Source of the DNA: Acidobacteriota bacterium
Lineage (GTDB): Bacteria > Acidobacteriota > Aminicenantia > Aminicenantales > Saccharicenantaceae
Length of the DNA stretch: 64,000 nt
Direction: 5' to 3'
NCBI GenBank assembly: GCA_029569255.1
Contig: JAKQUO010000019.1
Coordinates: 211,175 to 275,174, forward strand
In this document: positions 55,370 to 62,261 of the stretch, one piece after another
Layout: each line of letters begins with the position of its first letter
How positions within the stretch are numbered: position 1 is the stretch's first letter
The notes under the pieces: generated by a model
Seen by the model: the letters and a program-made list of their open reading frames with translations, nothing else
Database searches by the model: none
Told to the model about the DNA's origin: nothing
Position numbers and translations under genes: made by a program

Positions 55370-55397
55370 GATTCCCTTACCCCCCGAGGCAGGGACC

Positions 55398-57758
55398 ATG
55401 CTGAGCGAATCGGATACCAGGGCCAAGCTCATCGATCCGGCCATCCATAAGCGGGGCTGGACCGAGGACCTCATCCGGCGCGAGGAGACCGCCGGGGCCA
55501 TCGATATCGGGGACACCGGTCCCCGCCGCCGGGCGCGCGGCCGGGTCGATTACGTCCTGCGCATCCGCGTGACCCTTGACAGCCAGCCCGTGGCCGTCGC
55601 CCTCATCGAGGCTAAGCCCGAGCATCTGCCGCCGGCCCACGGCCTGGAGCAGGCCAAGATCTACGCGGCGTCGTCCAAACGGCTGAATGTCCCCTTCGTC
55701 TATTCCAGCAACGGGCACCTGTTCGTCGAGTACGATCGGAAATCAGGTCTTACGTCCGCGCCCACGCCCCTGGCCGCGTTCCCCTCGCCCGCGGATCTCC
55801 GCGCCCGCTATGAAGCAGCCCTCGGGTTCACTCTCGACCAGGACTCGGCCAGGCCCCTCCTGGCCCGTTATGCCGGCGGGGAGGCCACCCGGCGCTATTA
55901 CCAGGATGCCGCCATCCGCGCCGTCCTCGAGAAGATCGCCCGCGGCGAGAAGCGCGCCCTCCTGGCCCTGGCCACCGGCGCCGGCAAGACCTTCATCGCC
56001 GTCAATCTCCTCAAGCGGATCGCGGACGCCGGCCAGCTCCGCCGCGCCCTCTTCGTCTGCGACCGAGACGAGCTCCGCTCCCAGGGCCTGGCCGCCCTGC
56101 AGAACGTCTTCGGCGCCGACGCCGCGGCCGTCACCTCCGACAATCCCCAAAAGAACGCCCGCGTCCTGGTCGCGACCTACCAGACCCTCAACGTCGATAC
56201 CGACGAGTCCGACGCCTCGTTCCTGCTCTCGAACTACCCCGAGGACTATTTCAGTCACATCATCATCGACGAGTGCCATCGCTCGGCCTGGGGCCAATGG
56301 TCGCAAGTGTTGACCCGCAACCCGGGCGCGGTCCAGGTCGGCCTGACCGCGACCCCGCGCCGCCTGGACATCAAGGAGGACTCGAGGGAGGCCCGAAACG
56401 ACCTCCAAATCACGGCCGACAACATCACGTGGTTCGGCGAGCCGGTCTACGAGTACGACATGTCCCGGGGCATCGAGGACGGCTATCTGGCCGCCTGCGA
56501 GATCCACCGCTTCGACCTCTTCCACGACAATAAGAAGGTCAATGAGCGCGAGAGTGGCGTCTCGAGAGAGGATCTGGCCGGCAAGAACATCCAGGACGCC
56601 CTGACGGGTTCGGGATTGACGGGCGATGACGCGCGCTCCCATTACGAGGCGCCTAGCCTCGAAGACCGCCTGCTGATGCCCGACCGGATCGAGGCTATGT
56701 GCCAGCACTTTTTCGGCCAGCTCCTCATAACCGGCGGTCCCGAGCAGAAGACGATCGTCTTCTGCCGGCGGGATCGGCACGCGGACGAAGTGGCCGCCCG
56801 GATGAACAACCTCTATGCCGATTGGTGCGCCCGCCACGGCCGCCCCCGGGCCGAGCCCTACGCCTTCAAGTGCACGGCGGCCTCGGGCGGCAACGAGTAC
56901 CTGGCCGATCTGCGCGGCGCATCCCGCCGCTTCTTCGTCGCCACGACCGTGGACCTCCTGACGACGGGCGTCGACGTGCCGTGCGTCCGCAACATCGTCT
57001 TCTTCAAATACGTCCGTTCGCCCATCGCCTTCTATCAAATGGTCGGCCGCGGCACCCGGATCTATGCCCCCGACGGCAAGCTCATGTTCCGCGTCTATGA
57101 CTACACGGATGCGACCCGGCTGTTCGGCCGGGGCTTCGTCCAGAAGTACCGGCCCCCTCATGAAGTGGGAGATGGGCCGCAACACAAGGAGCGCATCCTC
57201 CTCGTCGAGGGCTTTCAGGTCAGGGTCACCGATGCCGGGCGCTACATCCTGACGGAGGAGGACGGCAAGGCCATGCCCGTGACCGTCGAGGAGTACAAGC
57301 AGCGGCTGGCCGCGAGGCTAGTCGAGGAGGCCCCCTCGCTCGAGAGCTTCCGGGCCGTCTGGGTCGTCCCGCCCCACCGGCGCGAGCTCATCACCCGCCT
57401 GCCGGACGGCGGACGCTCCGCGGCCATGATCCGGGCCCTCGAGAACATGACGGCCTATGACCTCTACGACGTCCTGGCTGAGCTCGGCTACGGCATGGCC
57501 CCCAAGACCCGGGGCGAGCGGGCCGGCGCCTTCGCCTACAAGCAGGCGGCCTGGCTCTCCCGCATGCCCCCGGCGACCGCCGCGGTCATCGAGGCCATCG
57601 CCGCGCAGTTCACCAAGGCCGGGACCGAGGGGCTCGAGAACCCCTCCGTCTTCGAGACGCCCGAGGTCGTCCGGGCCGGCGGCCTCGACGCCCTCAAGGC
57701 CGCGGGCCGGCCGTCCGAGGTTCTGAAAGAGACGAAGGAAAGGATGTTCGAGGCATGA
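55398..57758 (+). CDS. hsdR: Type I restriction enzyme R subunit (EcoEI-like)
   Basis: 786 residues from ATG 55398. A PD-(D/E)xK-like nuclease lies at the N terminus (D51 in VDYVLRIRV, then E71/K73 in ALIEAKPE), followed by the SF2 motor: ATGAGKT (192-198), DECH box (IIIDECHRSAWGQW), TATPRR, and helicase C with VATTVDLLTTGVDVP and QMVGRGTR. A C-terminal EcoEI-R-type region follows. With HsdS and HsdM it should cleave unmethylated DNA after translocation. The short size is typical of the EcoEI/KpnI-type R. ATGA overlap with the next gene. Confidence 0.95.
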   Translation: MLSESDTRAKLIDPAIHKRGWTEDLIRREETAGAIDIGDTGPRRRARGRVDYVLRIRVTLDSQPVAVALIEAKPEHLPPAHGLEQAKIYAASSKRLNVPFVYSSNGHLFVEYDRKSGLTSAPTPLAAFPSPADLRARYEAALGFTLDQDSARPLLARYAGGEATRRYYQDAAIRAVLEKIARGEKRALLALATGAGKTFIAVNLLKRIADAGQLRRALFVCDRDELRSQGLAALQNVFGADAAAVTSDNPQKNARVLVATYQTLNVDTDESDASFLLSNYPEDYFSHIIIDECHRSAWGQWSQVLTRNPGAVQVGLTATPRRLDIKEDSREARNDLQITADNITWFGEPVYEYDMSRGIEDGYLAACEIHRFDLFHDNKKVNERESGVSREDLAGKNIQDALTGSGLTGDDARSHYEAPSLEDRLLMPDRIEAMCQHFFGQLLITGGPEQKTIVFCRRDRHADEVAARMNNLYADWCARHGRPRAEPYAFKCTAASGGNEYLADLRGASRRFFVATTVDLLTTGVDVPCVRNIVFFKYVRSPIAFYQMVGRGTRIYAPDGKLMFRVYDYTDATRLFGRGFVQKYRPPHEVGDGPQHKERILLVEGFQVRVTDAGRYILTEEDGKAMPVTVEEYKQRLAARLVEEAPSLESFRAVWVVPPHRRELITRLPDGGRSAAMIRALENMTAYDLYDVLAELGYGMAPKTRGERAGAFAYKQAAWLSRMPPATAAVIEAIAAQFTKAGTEGLENPSVFETPEVVRAGGLDALKAAGRPSEVLKETKERMFEA

Positions 57759-58375
57759 AAACCAAGGCGCGAGCTTCTGAGGGGGGTCCGAAAAGAACAG
57801 GGCAAAGAAAGCCCCTCACAGACGTGCGTGTCTATCGGCTCAAAATCGAGCTTGTCGGATCCGATCCCCCGATCTGGCGGAGGATCCAGGTCCCGGGCGA
57901 GATCACCCTCTCCCTCCTTCATAAGGCGCTTCAGGCGGCCATGGGCTGGGAGAACTGTCATCTCCACGAGTTCAAGATCGGAGAGGTGAGTTACGGCTCG
58001 GCGGCCGAAAGCGACGATCCCTTCGCCATCGGATTGATGGAGGACAAGGCGGTCCGCCTGATGGACGTCCTGACTCCCCGCACCAAGAATTTCGAGTATG
58101 TCTACGACTTCGGCGACGACTGGGTCCACAAGATCACCGTGGAGGATTTCGCCACGGCCGAGGACAGCCTGCCGGCCCTGCGGTGCCTGGGCGGCGAGCG
58201 CGCCTGCCCTCCCGAGGATTGCGGCGGGATCTACGGATACTATGAGTATCTGGAGATCTTAAAAAACCCCGGCCATCCCGAATACGAAGATATCAAAGAG
58301 TGGATGGGCCGGTACGATCCCGAGCGGTTCGACCTCGATCGGGTGAACACGCGGCTCAAGAGGCTCTCGAAATGA
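57755..58375 (+). CDS. Plasmid pRiA4b ORF-3 family protein
   Basis: 206 residues, coupled to hsdR by ATGA. After a basic N terminus the family pattern is clear: VYRLKIELVGSDPPIWRRIQ, SLLHKALQAAMGWENCHLHEF, YVYDFGDDWVHKITVE, and CLGGERACPPEDCGGIYGY with a Cys pattern that may bind metal. The family (IS1096 TnpR-like) is common in mobile contexts and has no settled biochemical role. Being locked into the restriction transcript suggests a part in the system. Confidence 0.85.
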   Translation: MKTKARASEGGPKRTGQRKPLTDVRVYRLKIELVGSDPPIWRRIQVPGEITLSLLHKALQAAMGWENCHLHEFKIGEVSYGSAAESDDPFAIGLMEDKAVRLMDVLTPRTKNFEYVYDFGDDWVHKITVEDFATAEDSLPALRCLGGERACPPEDCGGIYGYYEYLEILKNPGHPEYEDIKEWMGRYDPERFDLDRVNTRLKRLSK

Positions 58376-58454
58376 CGTGGCCCGCAAGGGGCCCGATGGC
58401 CTTCGCCATCCACCTCCGGACGACCGGATTGGCTATGATAGCTGACGGCAAGCA

Positions 58455-59084
58455 ATGAAAGTCAATCAAGGCAATGGGGATCAAAGGCCGCTGCCGCCCG
58501 GCTGGCGCTGGGCAAGGCTCGGCGATTTATGCCGGCAGGATAGGAGAATTATCACGGGTCTATCTCAGGCGGCTGCAAGGCTCCCTTATCTAGGACTCGA
58601 GAACATCGAAGCCGATTCAGGGAGGATTTTAAGCGTAGGTGCGGCCACTGGATTAGAAGAGGGGATCAGCACGACGTTTTTTTTCAGCCCAAATCATGTG
58701 CTTTATGGAAAACTCCGCCCTTATCTCAATAAGGTAGCGCTCCCCGAATTCGAAGGCAGATGTACGACGGAGATCGTACCCCTTTTACCGAATGACGGCG
58801 TTGACCGGCCTTTTCTGGGATGGATGCTAAGACGGAGGGAGATAGTTGCTGAGGCTATGTTCGGAAAAACCGGATCGCGAATGCCTCGCGCCAGCTTATC
58901 TGAATTATTCAGTCTTACCGTATCGGTTCCTCCTTTTTTTGAACAAAAGCGCATCGCAGCGATCCTGAATGAGCGCATGGCGGCGATCGATAAGGCCCGC
59001 GCGGCCGCTGAGGCCCAGCTTGAGGCCACGAAAGCTCTACAATTTGCCCTTGTCAGGGCGTCTGTCGCAGGGAACGATGTTTAA
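58455..59084 (+). CDS. hsdS: Type I restriction S subunit, first half (TRD1)
   Basis: 209 residues, stop TAA 59082-59084. It is one target-recognition domain with its helical spacer: PLPPGWRWARLGDLCRQDRR, VLYGKLRPYLNKVALPEFEG, TTEIVPLLP and the conserved-region helices FFEQKRIAAILNERMAAIDKARAAAEAQLEA. A normal HsdS has two such units. The second unit continues after the stop in the same reading frame (see 59154-59627). GC drops to near 50 percent and codon use changes. A T8 run lies at 58677-58684 but does not break the frame. Confidence 0.88.
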   Translation: MKVNQGNGDQRPLPPGWRWARLGDLCRQDRRIITGLSQAAARLPYLGLENIEADSGRILSVGAATGLEEGISTTFFFSPNHVLYGKLRPYLNKVALPEFEGRCTTEIVPLLPNDGVDRPFLGWMLRRREIVAEAMFGKTGSRMPRASLSELFSLTVSVPPFFEQKRIAAILNERMAAIDKARAAAEAQLEATKALQFALVRASVAGNDV

Positions 59085-59153
59085 AAACGCTCGCTAGGCG
59101 ATTGTCTCATTGAGGTTACAAAAGGCATAGGGCCGGCTTTTAGAGAGTATAAG

Positions 59154-59627
59154 GTGGTTGGCGCGACCCGGGATGGACTTGCGTTAGCTAAGGAAGGTCT
59201 GGGAAAACACCCAGAAAGATATAAGCCTGTAAAGCAGGGTAATATCTTTTACAATCCGATGCGCATCATGATAGGTTCGATTGCTTATGCGGAATCGGAA
59301 ACCGATATTGGGATAACGAGTCCGGATTATGTCGTTTTTAGGGCAGAAACTAATTTCCTGAATCATTGCTGGTTCTATCATTGGCTAAGGTCGCCCTTTG
59401 GGGATAGCCTAATCCGGACCTTAGCTAGAGGGGCGGTCCGAGAACGAATGTTGTTTAGCAGATTGTCAAAGGGGAGCATAGAATTGCCGAGTTTGGATGC
59501 CCAGAATTCTGCGGCTGAGAAGATCCTAAAGCTTACGCCATTAATCGATCAGATAAGACATATGATCGCTGAGATTAACGCCCTTCCCCAAGCGTTATTA
59601 AGACAGGCGTTCAATGGGGAGCTCTAA
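59154..59627 (+). CDS. hsdS: Type I restriction S subunit, second half (TRD2), separated by an in-frame stop
   Basis: 157 residues from GTG 59154, the first possible conventional start; no SD. The homologous frame actually resumes right after TAA 59082-59084 (KRSLGDCLIEVTKGIGPAF), so the gene looks like one hsdS broken by a single nonsense codon. Content: TRD2 with YKPVKQGNIFYNPMRIMIGS, then LSKGSIELPSLDAQ and the spacer helix AEKILKLTPLIDQIRHMIAEI, ending QALLRQAFNGEL like intact HsdS. Clearly AT-rich. Stops two bases before the RhuM-Doc gene. May be expressed as a half-subunit, by readthrough, or not at all. Confidence 0.72.
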   Translation: MVGATRDGLALAKEGLGKHPERYKPVKQGNIFYNPMRIMIGSIAYAESETDIGITSPDYVVFRAETNFLNHCWFYHWLRSPFGDSLIRTLARGAVRERMLFSRLSKGSIELPSLDAQNSAAEKILKLTPLIDQIRHMIAEINALPQALLRQAFNGEL

Positions 59628-59629
59628 AA

Positions 59630-60619
59630 ATGCGCAAACATGTCATCAGAGAAGAAAAGGGCATTTGGGCCCCTGGGGAAGCCAGGGGAGAGATCGTCAT
59701 CTATGGGGAAACCGGTCTTGAAGTCAGACTCGAGAAGGACACCCTCTGGCTGACCCAAAACCAAATATCCGATTTATTCGAAAAAGAGCGCTCGGTGATC
59801 ACCAAGCACCTCCGGAATATATTCAATGAAGGGGAATTAGAGCGAAAAAGCAATGTGCAAAAAATGCACTTTGCAAATTCGGATAAGCCGGTTCTCTTTT
59901 ATAATCTTGATGTTATACTCTCGGTTGGCTATCGAGTGAATTCGAAACGGGGGACCCAGTTTCGCATCTGGGCCACCAAGGTCCTGAAAGAGCACATTGT
60001 CAGGGGATATACGGCTAACGAGCGGAGACTACAGGAGCTGAAGCAGTCCCTGCAGCTGGTCGAGCATGTCCTGGACCGCCACGATGTTTCCAGCGACGAA
60101 GCCAAAGCGCTTTTACGCGTCGTTACGGATTACACCTATGCCCTGGACCTCCTGGACGATTATGATCACCAGAGGATCCCGGCCGCCCCTGTCCGAAAGG
60201 GGCGGACAGTCCCTATCTCATATGAGGAAGCCCAACGGATCATCGGCCGCCTTCGGGACAAGTTCGGGGCGTCGGCGGTATTCGGCCAAGAGAAGGACCA
60301 AGGCTTTCATAGCTCGCTTAATGCGGTCATGCAGACCTTCGACGGGAAGGACGTCTATCCCGGGCCGGAAGAGAAGGGCGCGCATCTTCTCTATTTCCTG
60401 GTCAAGAACCATAGCTTTGTGGATGGCAACAAGCGCATCGCGGCCGCCCTCTTCTTGTGGTTCATGGAAAAGAACGGCCTGCTCTATGGAGACGATGGAT
60501 CGAAGCGTATCGCCGATCCGACTCTGGTGGCCATCACCCTGATGATCGCCGAGAGCGCGCCTAAGGAGAAGGATCCGCTCATCCGGATCGTTATGAACCT
60601 GATCAGCAAGAGGAAATAG
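59630..60619 (+). CDS. RhuM-Fic/Doc fusion protein
   Basis: 329 residues. The N-terminal half (about 20-125) is a RhuM domain (EKDTLWLTQNQISDLFEKER, FYNLDVILSVGYRVNSKRG, KVLKEHIVRGYTAN). The C-terminal half (about 195-325) is a Fic/Doc fold with HSFVDGNKRIA (261-271), the phosphate-binding and catalytic His motif HxFxDGNKR closest to Doc. Doc phosphorylates EF-Tu and Fic adds AMP; which applies is unknown. No separate Phd antitoxin is seen. It lies inside the restriction locus, two bases after hsdS and two before hsdM. The first half is AT-rich; the second approaches genome GC. Confidence 0.87.
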   Translation: MRKHVIREEKGIWAPGEARGEIVIYGETGLEVRLEKDTLWLTQNQISDLFEKERSVITKHLRNIFNEGELERKSNVQKMHFANSDKPVLFYNLDVILSVGYRVNSKRGTQFRIWATKVLKEHIVRGYTANERRLQELKQSLQLVEHVLDRHDVSSDEAKALLRVVTDYTYALDLLDDYDHQRIPAAPVRKGRTVPISYEEAQRIIGRLRDKFGASAVFGQEKDQGFHSSLNAVMQTFDGKDVYPGPEEKGAHLLYFLVKNHSFVDGNKRIAAALFLWFMEKNGLLYGDDGSKRIADPTLVAITLMIAESAPKEKDPLIRIVMNLISKRK

Positions 60620-60621
60620 CC

Positions 60622-62148
60622 ATGGCTCGCCCTAAAAAGAACGGCAACGGCAGGCGGCTCAACTCGCCCGGCTCGGTCAACGCCGCCGTCAAATCGATCT
60701 GCGATGTCATGCGTCGGTCGAATTGCGCCGGGGCCATGCAATACGTGCCCGAGCTGACCTGGCTCCTGTTCCTGCGCATCCTCGACGAGAACGAGATGCG
60801 GGAGTCCGAGCGGGCCGAGGCCGTCGTCTCCGAATTCCGGCCGGCCCTCGAAGCGCCGTACCGTTGGCGGGATTGGGCCGCGCCCGAGGGCGCGAAGCGC
60901 CAGGCGCTTCAGAGCGGGACCCTCGGCGCGTTCTTCGGGTTCGTCAACGGCGAGCTGCTGCCCTATCTCCGAGGCCTCCGCGACCGCCCCAACGCCACCG
61001 CCCGCCAGAAGATCATCAGCGAGATCCTGTCGGGCGTCGAGCGGGTGCGGATCGACACCGAGCGGAACTTCCTCGACGTCCTGGACAAGGTCCACGAGAT
61101 CACCAACGAGGCGATGGACCCGACCCACGTTTTCCCTCTCTCCCAGGTCTATGAGGGCCTGCTTCTCAAGATGGGGGAGAAGGGCAACGACGGCGGCCAG
61201 TTCTTCACCCCTCGCGAGATCATCCGGGCCATGGTCAAGGCCGTCGATCCCTCGGCCGGGGAGACGGTCTACGATCCCTGCTGCGGCACCGGCGGCTTCC
61301 TCGTCCAGGCTTTCCTGCACATGCGCGAGAAGCTGGGCGGCTCGACCACCGGAGACCTCTTGGACGCGTTGGGGCACCGGACGTTCTACGGCCGGGAGAA
61401 AGAGAACCTCATCTATCCCATCGCCCTGGCCAACATGGTCCTCCACGACATCGACGAGCCCCGGCTCTGGCACGGCAACACCCTGACGGGCAACGAGATC
61501 TACGGCGGGCTGTTCCAGGACGCGCCGGCCCTGTTCGACGTCGTCCTGACGAATCCGCCATTCGGCGGCAAAGAGGGCAAAGAGGCCCAGACCCGGTTCG
61601 CCTACAAGACCGGGGCGACGCAGGTCCTGTTCCTTCAGCACGTCATCGACTCGCTCAAGCCGGGCGGCCGCTGCGGCATCGTCCTCGACGAGGGGGTCCT
61701 GTTCCGGACGAACGAGACGGCCTTCGTCCAGACCAAGCGCAAGCTCCTCGACGACTGCGACCTGTGGGCGCTCGTCAGCCTGCCGGCCGGGGCCTTCGTC
61801 AACGCGGGGGCCGGCGTCAAGACCAACCTTCTCTTTTTCACCAGGGGCAAGCCGACGGAGAGCATCTGGTATTTCGACCTGTCGGACGTCAAGGTCGGCA
61901 AGAAATCGCCGTTGACCCTGGCCCGTTTCGAGGACTTCTTCCGGCTCCTCCCGAGCCGGGGCGACAGCGAGCGCAGCTGGGCCGTGACCCGGGCCGAGAT
62001 CGAGGAACGGGGCTTCGATCTCAAGGCGGTCAACCCGAACCGCAAGGTCGTGGTCGACGAACGGACCCCCGACCAGATCCTCGACGAGATCGAGGCCAGA
62101 GGCCGGGAGATCGCCGAGGCGCTGGCCATCCTCAGGCGCAAGCCCTAG
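60622..62148 (+). CDS. hsdM: Type I DNA methyltransferase M subunit
   Basis: 508 residues. An N-terminal HsdM helical domain (about 15-165) precedes the N6-adenine methylase: FTPREIIRAMVKAVDP, SAM motif VYDPCCGTGGFLVQAF (217-231) and catalytic NPPF (311-314). C-terminal part ends with QILDEIEARGREIAEALAILRRKP. With HsdS it methylates the recognition site. ATG 60622 lies two bases after rhuM-doc. GC is back to the genome level. Confidence 0.95.
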   Translation: MARPKKNGNGRRLNSPGSVNAAVKSICDVMRRSNCAGAMQYVPELTWLLFLRILDENEMRESERAEAVVSEFRPALEAPYRWRDWAAPEGAKRQALQSGTLGAFFGFVNGELLPYLRGLRDRPNATARQKIISEILSGVERVRIDTERNFLDVLDKVHEITNEAMDPTHVFPLSQVYEGLLLKMGEKGNDGGQFFTPREIIRAMVKAVDPSAGETVYDPCCGTGGFLVQAFLHMREKLGGSTTGDLLDALGHRTFYGREKENLIYPIALANMVLHDIDEPRLWHGNTLTGNEIYGGLFQDAPALFDVVLTNPPFGGKEGKEAQTRFAYKTGATQVLFLQHVIDSLKPGGRCGIVLDEGVLFRTNETAFVQTKRKLLDDCDLWALVSLPAGAFVNAGAGVKTNLLFFTRGKPTESIWYFDLSDVKVGKKSPLTLARFEDFFRLLPSRGDSERSWAVTRAEIEERGFDLKAVNPNRKVVVDERTPDQILDEIEARGREIAEALAILRRKP

Positions 62149-62181
62149 GAAAGCCGCCCCGTCCCGCTTCCCGGCGGCGGC

Positions 62182-62210
62182 TTGATTTGCCGGGCCGGAA
62201 CACGTACTCT
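62182..62210 (+). promoter_or_regulatory. Promoter of the tricorn-type protease gene
   Basis: TTGATT (62182-62187), 17 bases, TACTCT (62205-62210). Leader of about 45 bases with SD AAGGAGGAG. It marks the right edge of the restriction locus. Confidence 0.6.
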
Positions 62211-62261
62211 GGATGGGTCCCGCAAAGCCGGGACCGGTCCCCGCATCCAAGGAGGAGCTTG

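Noticed and set aside
58677-58684. T8 run as a phase-variation switch in hsdS
   Set aside because: The frame is intact through the run, and the interruption is a nonsense codon 400 bases away. A single eight-base run is not enough evidence.
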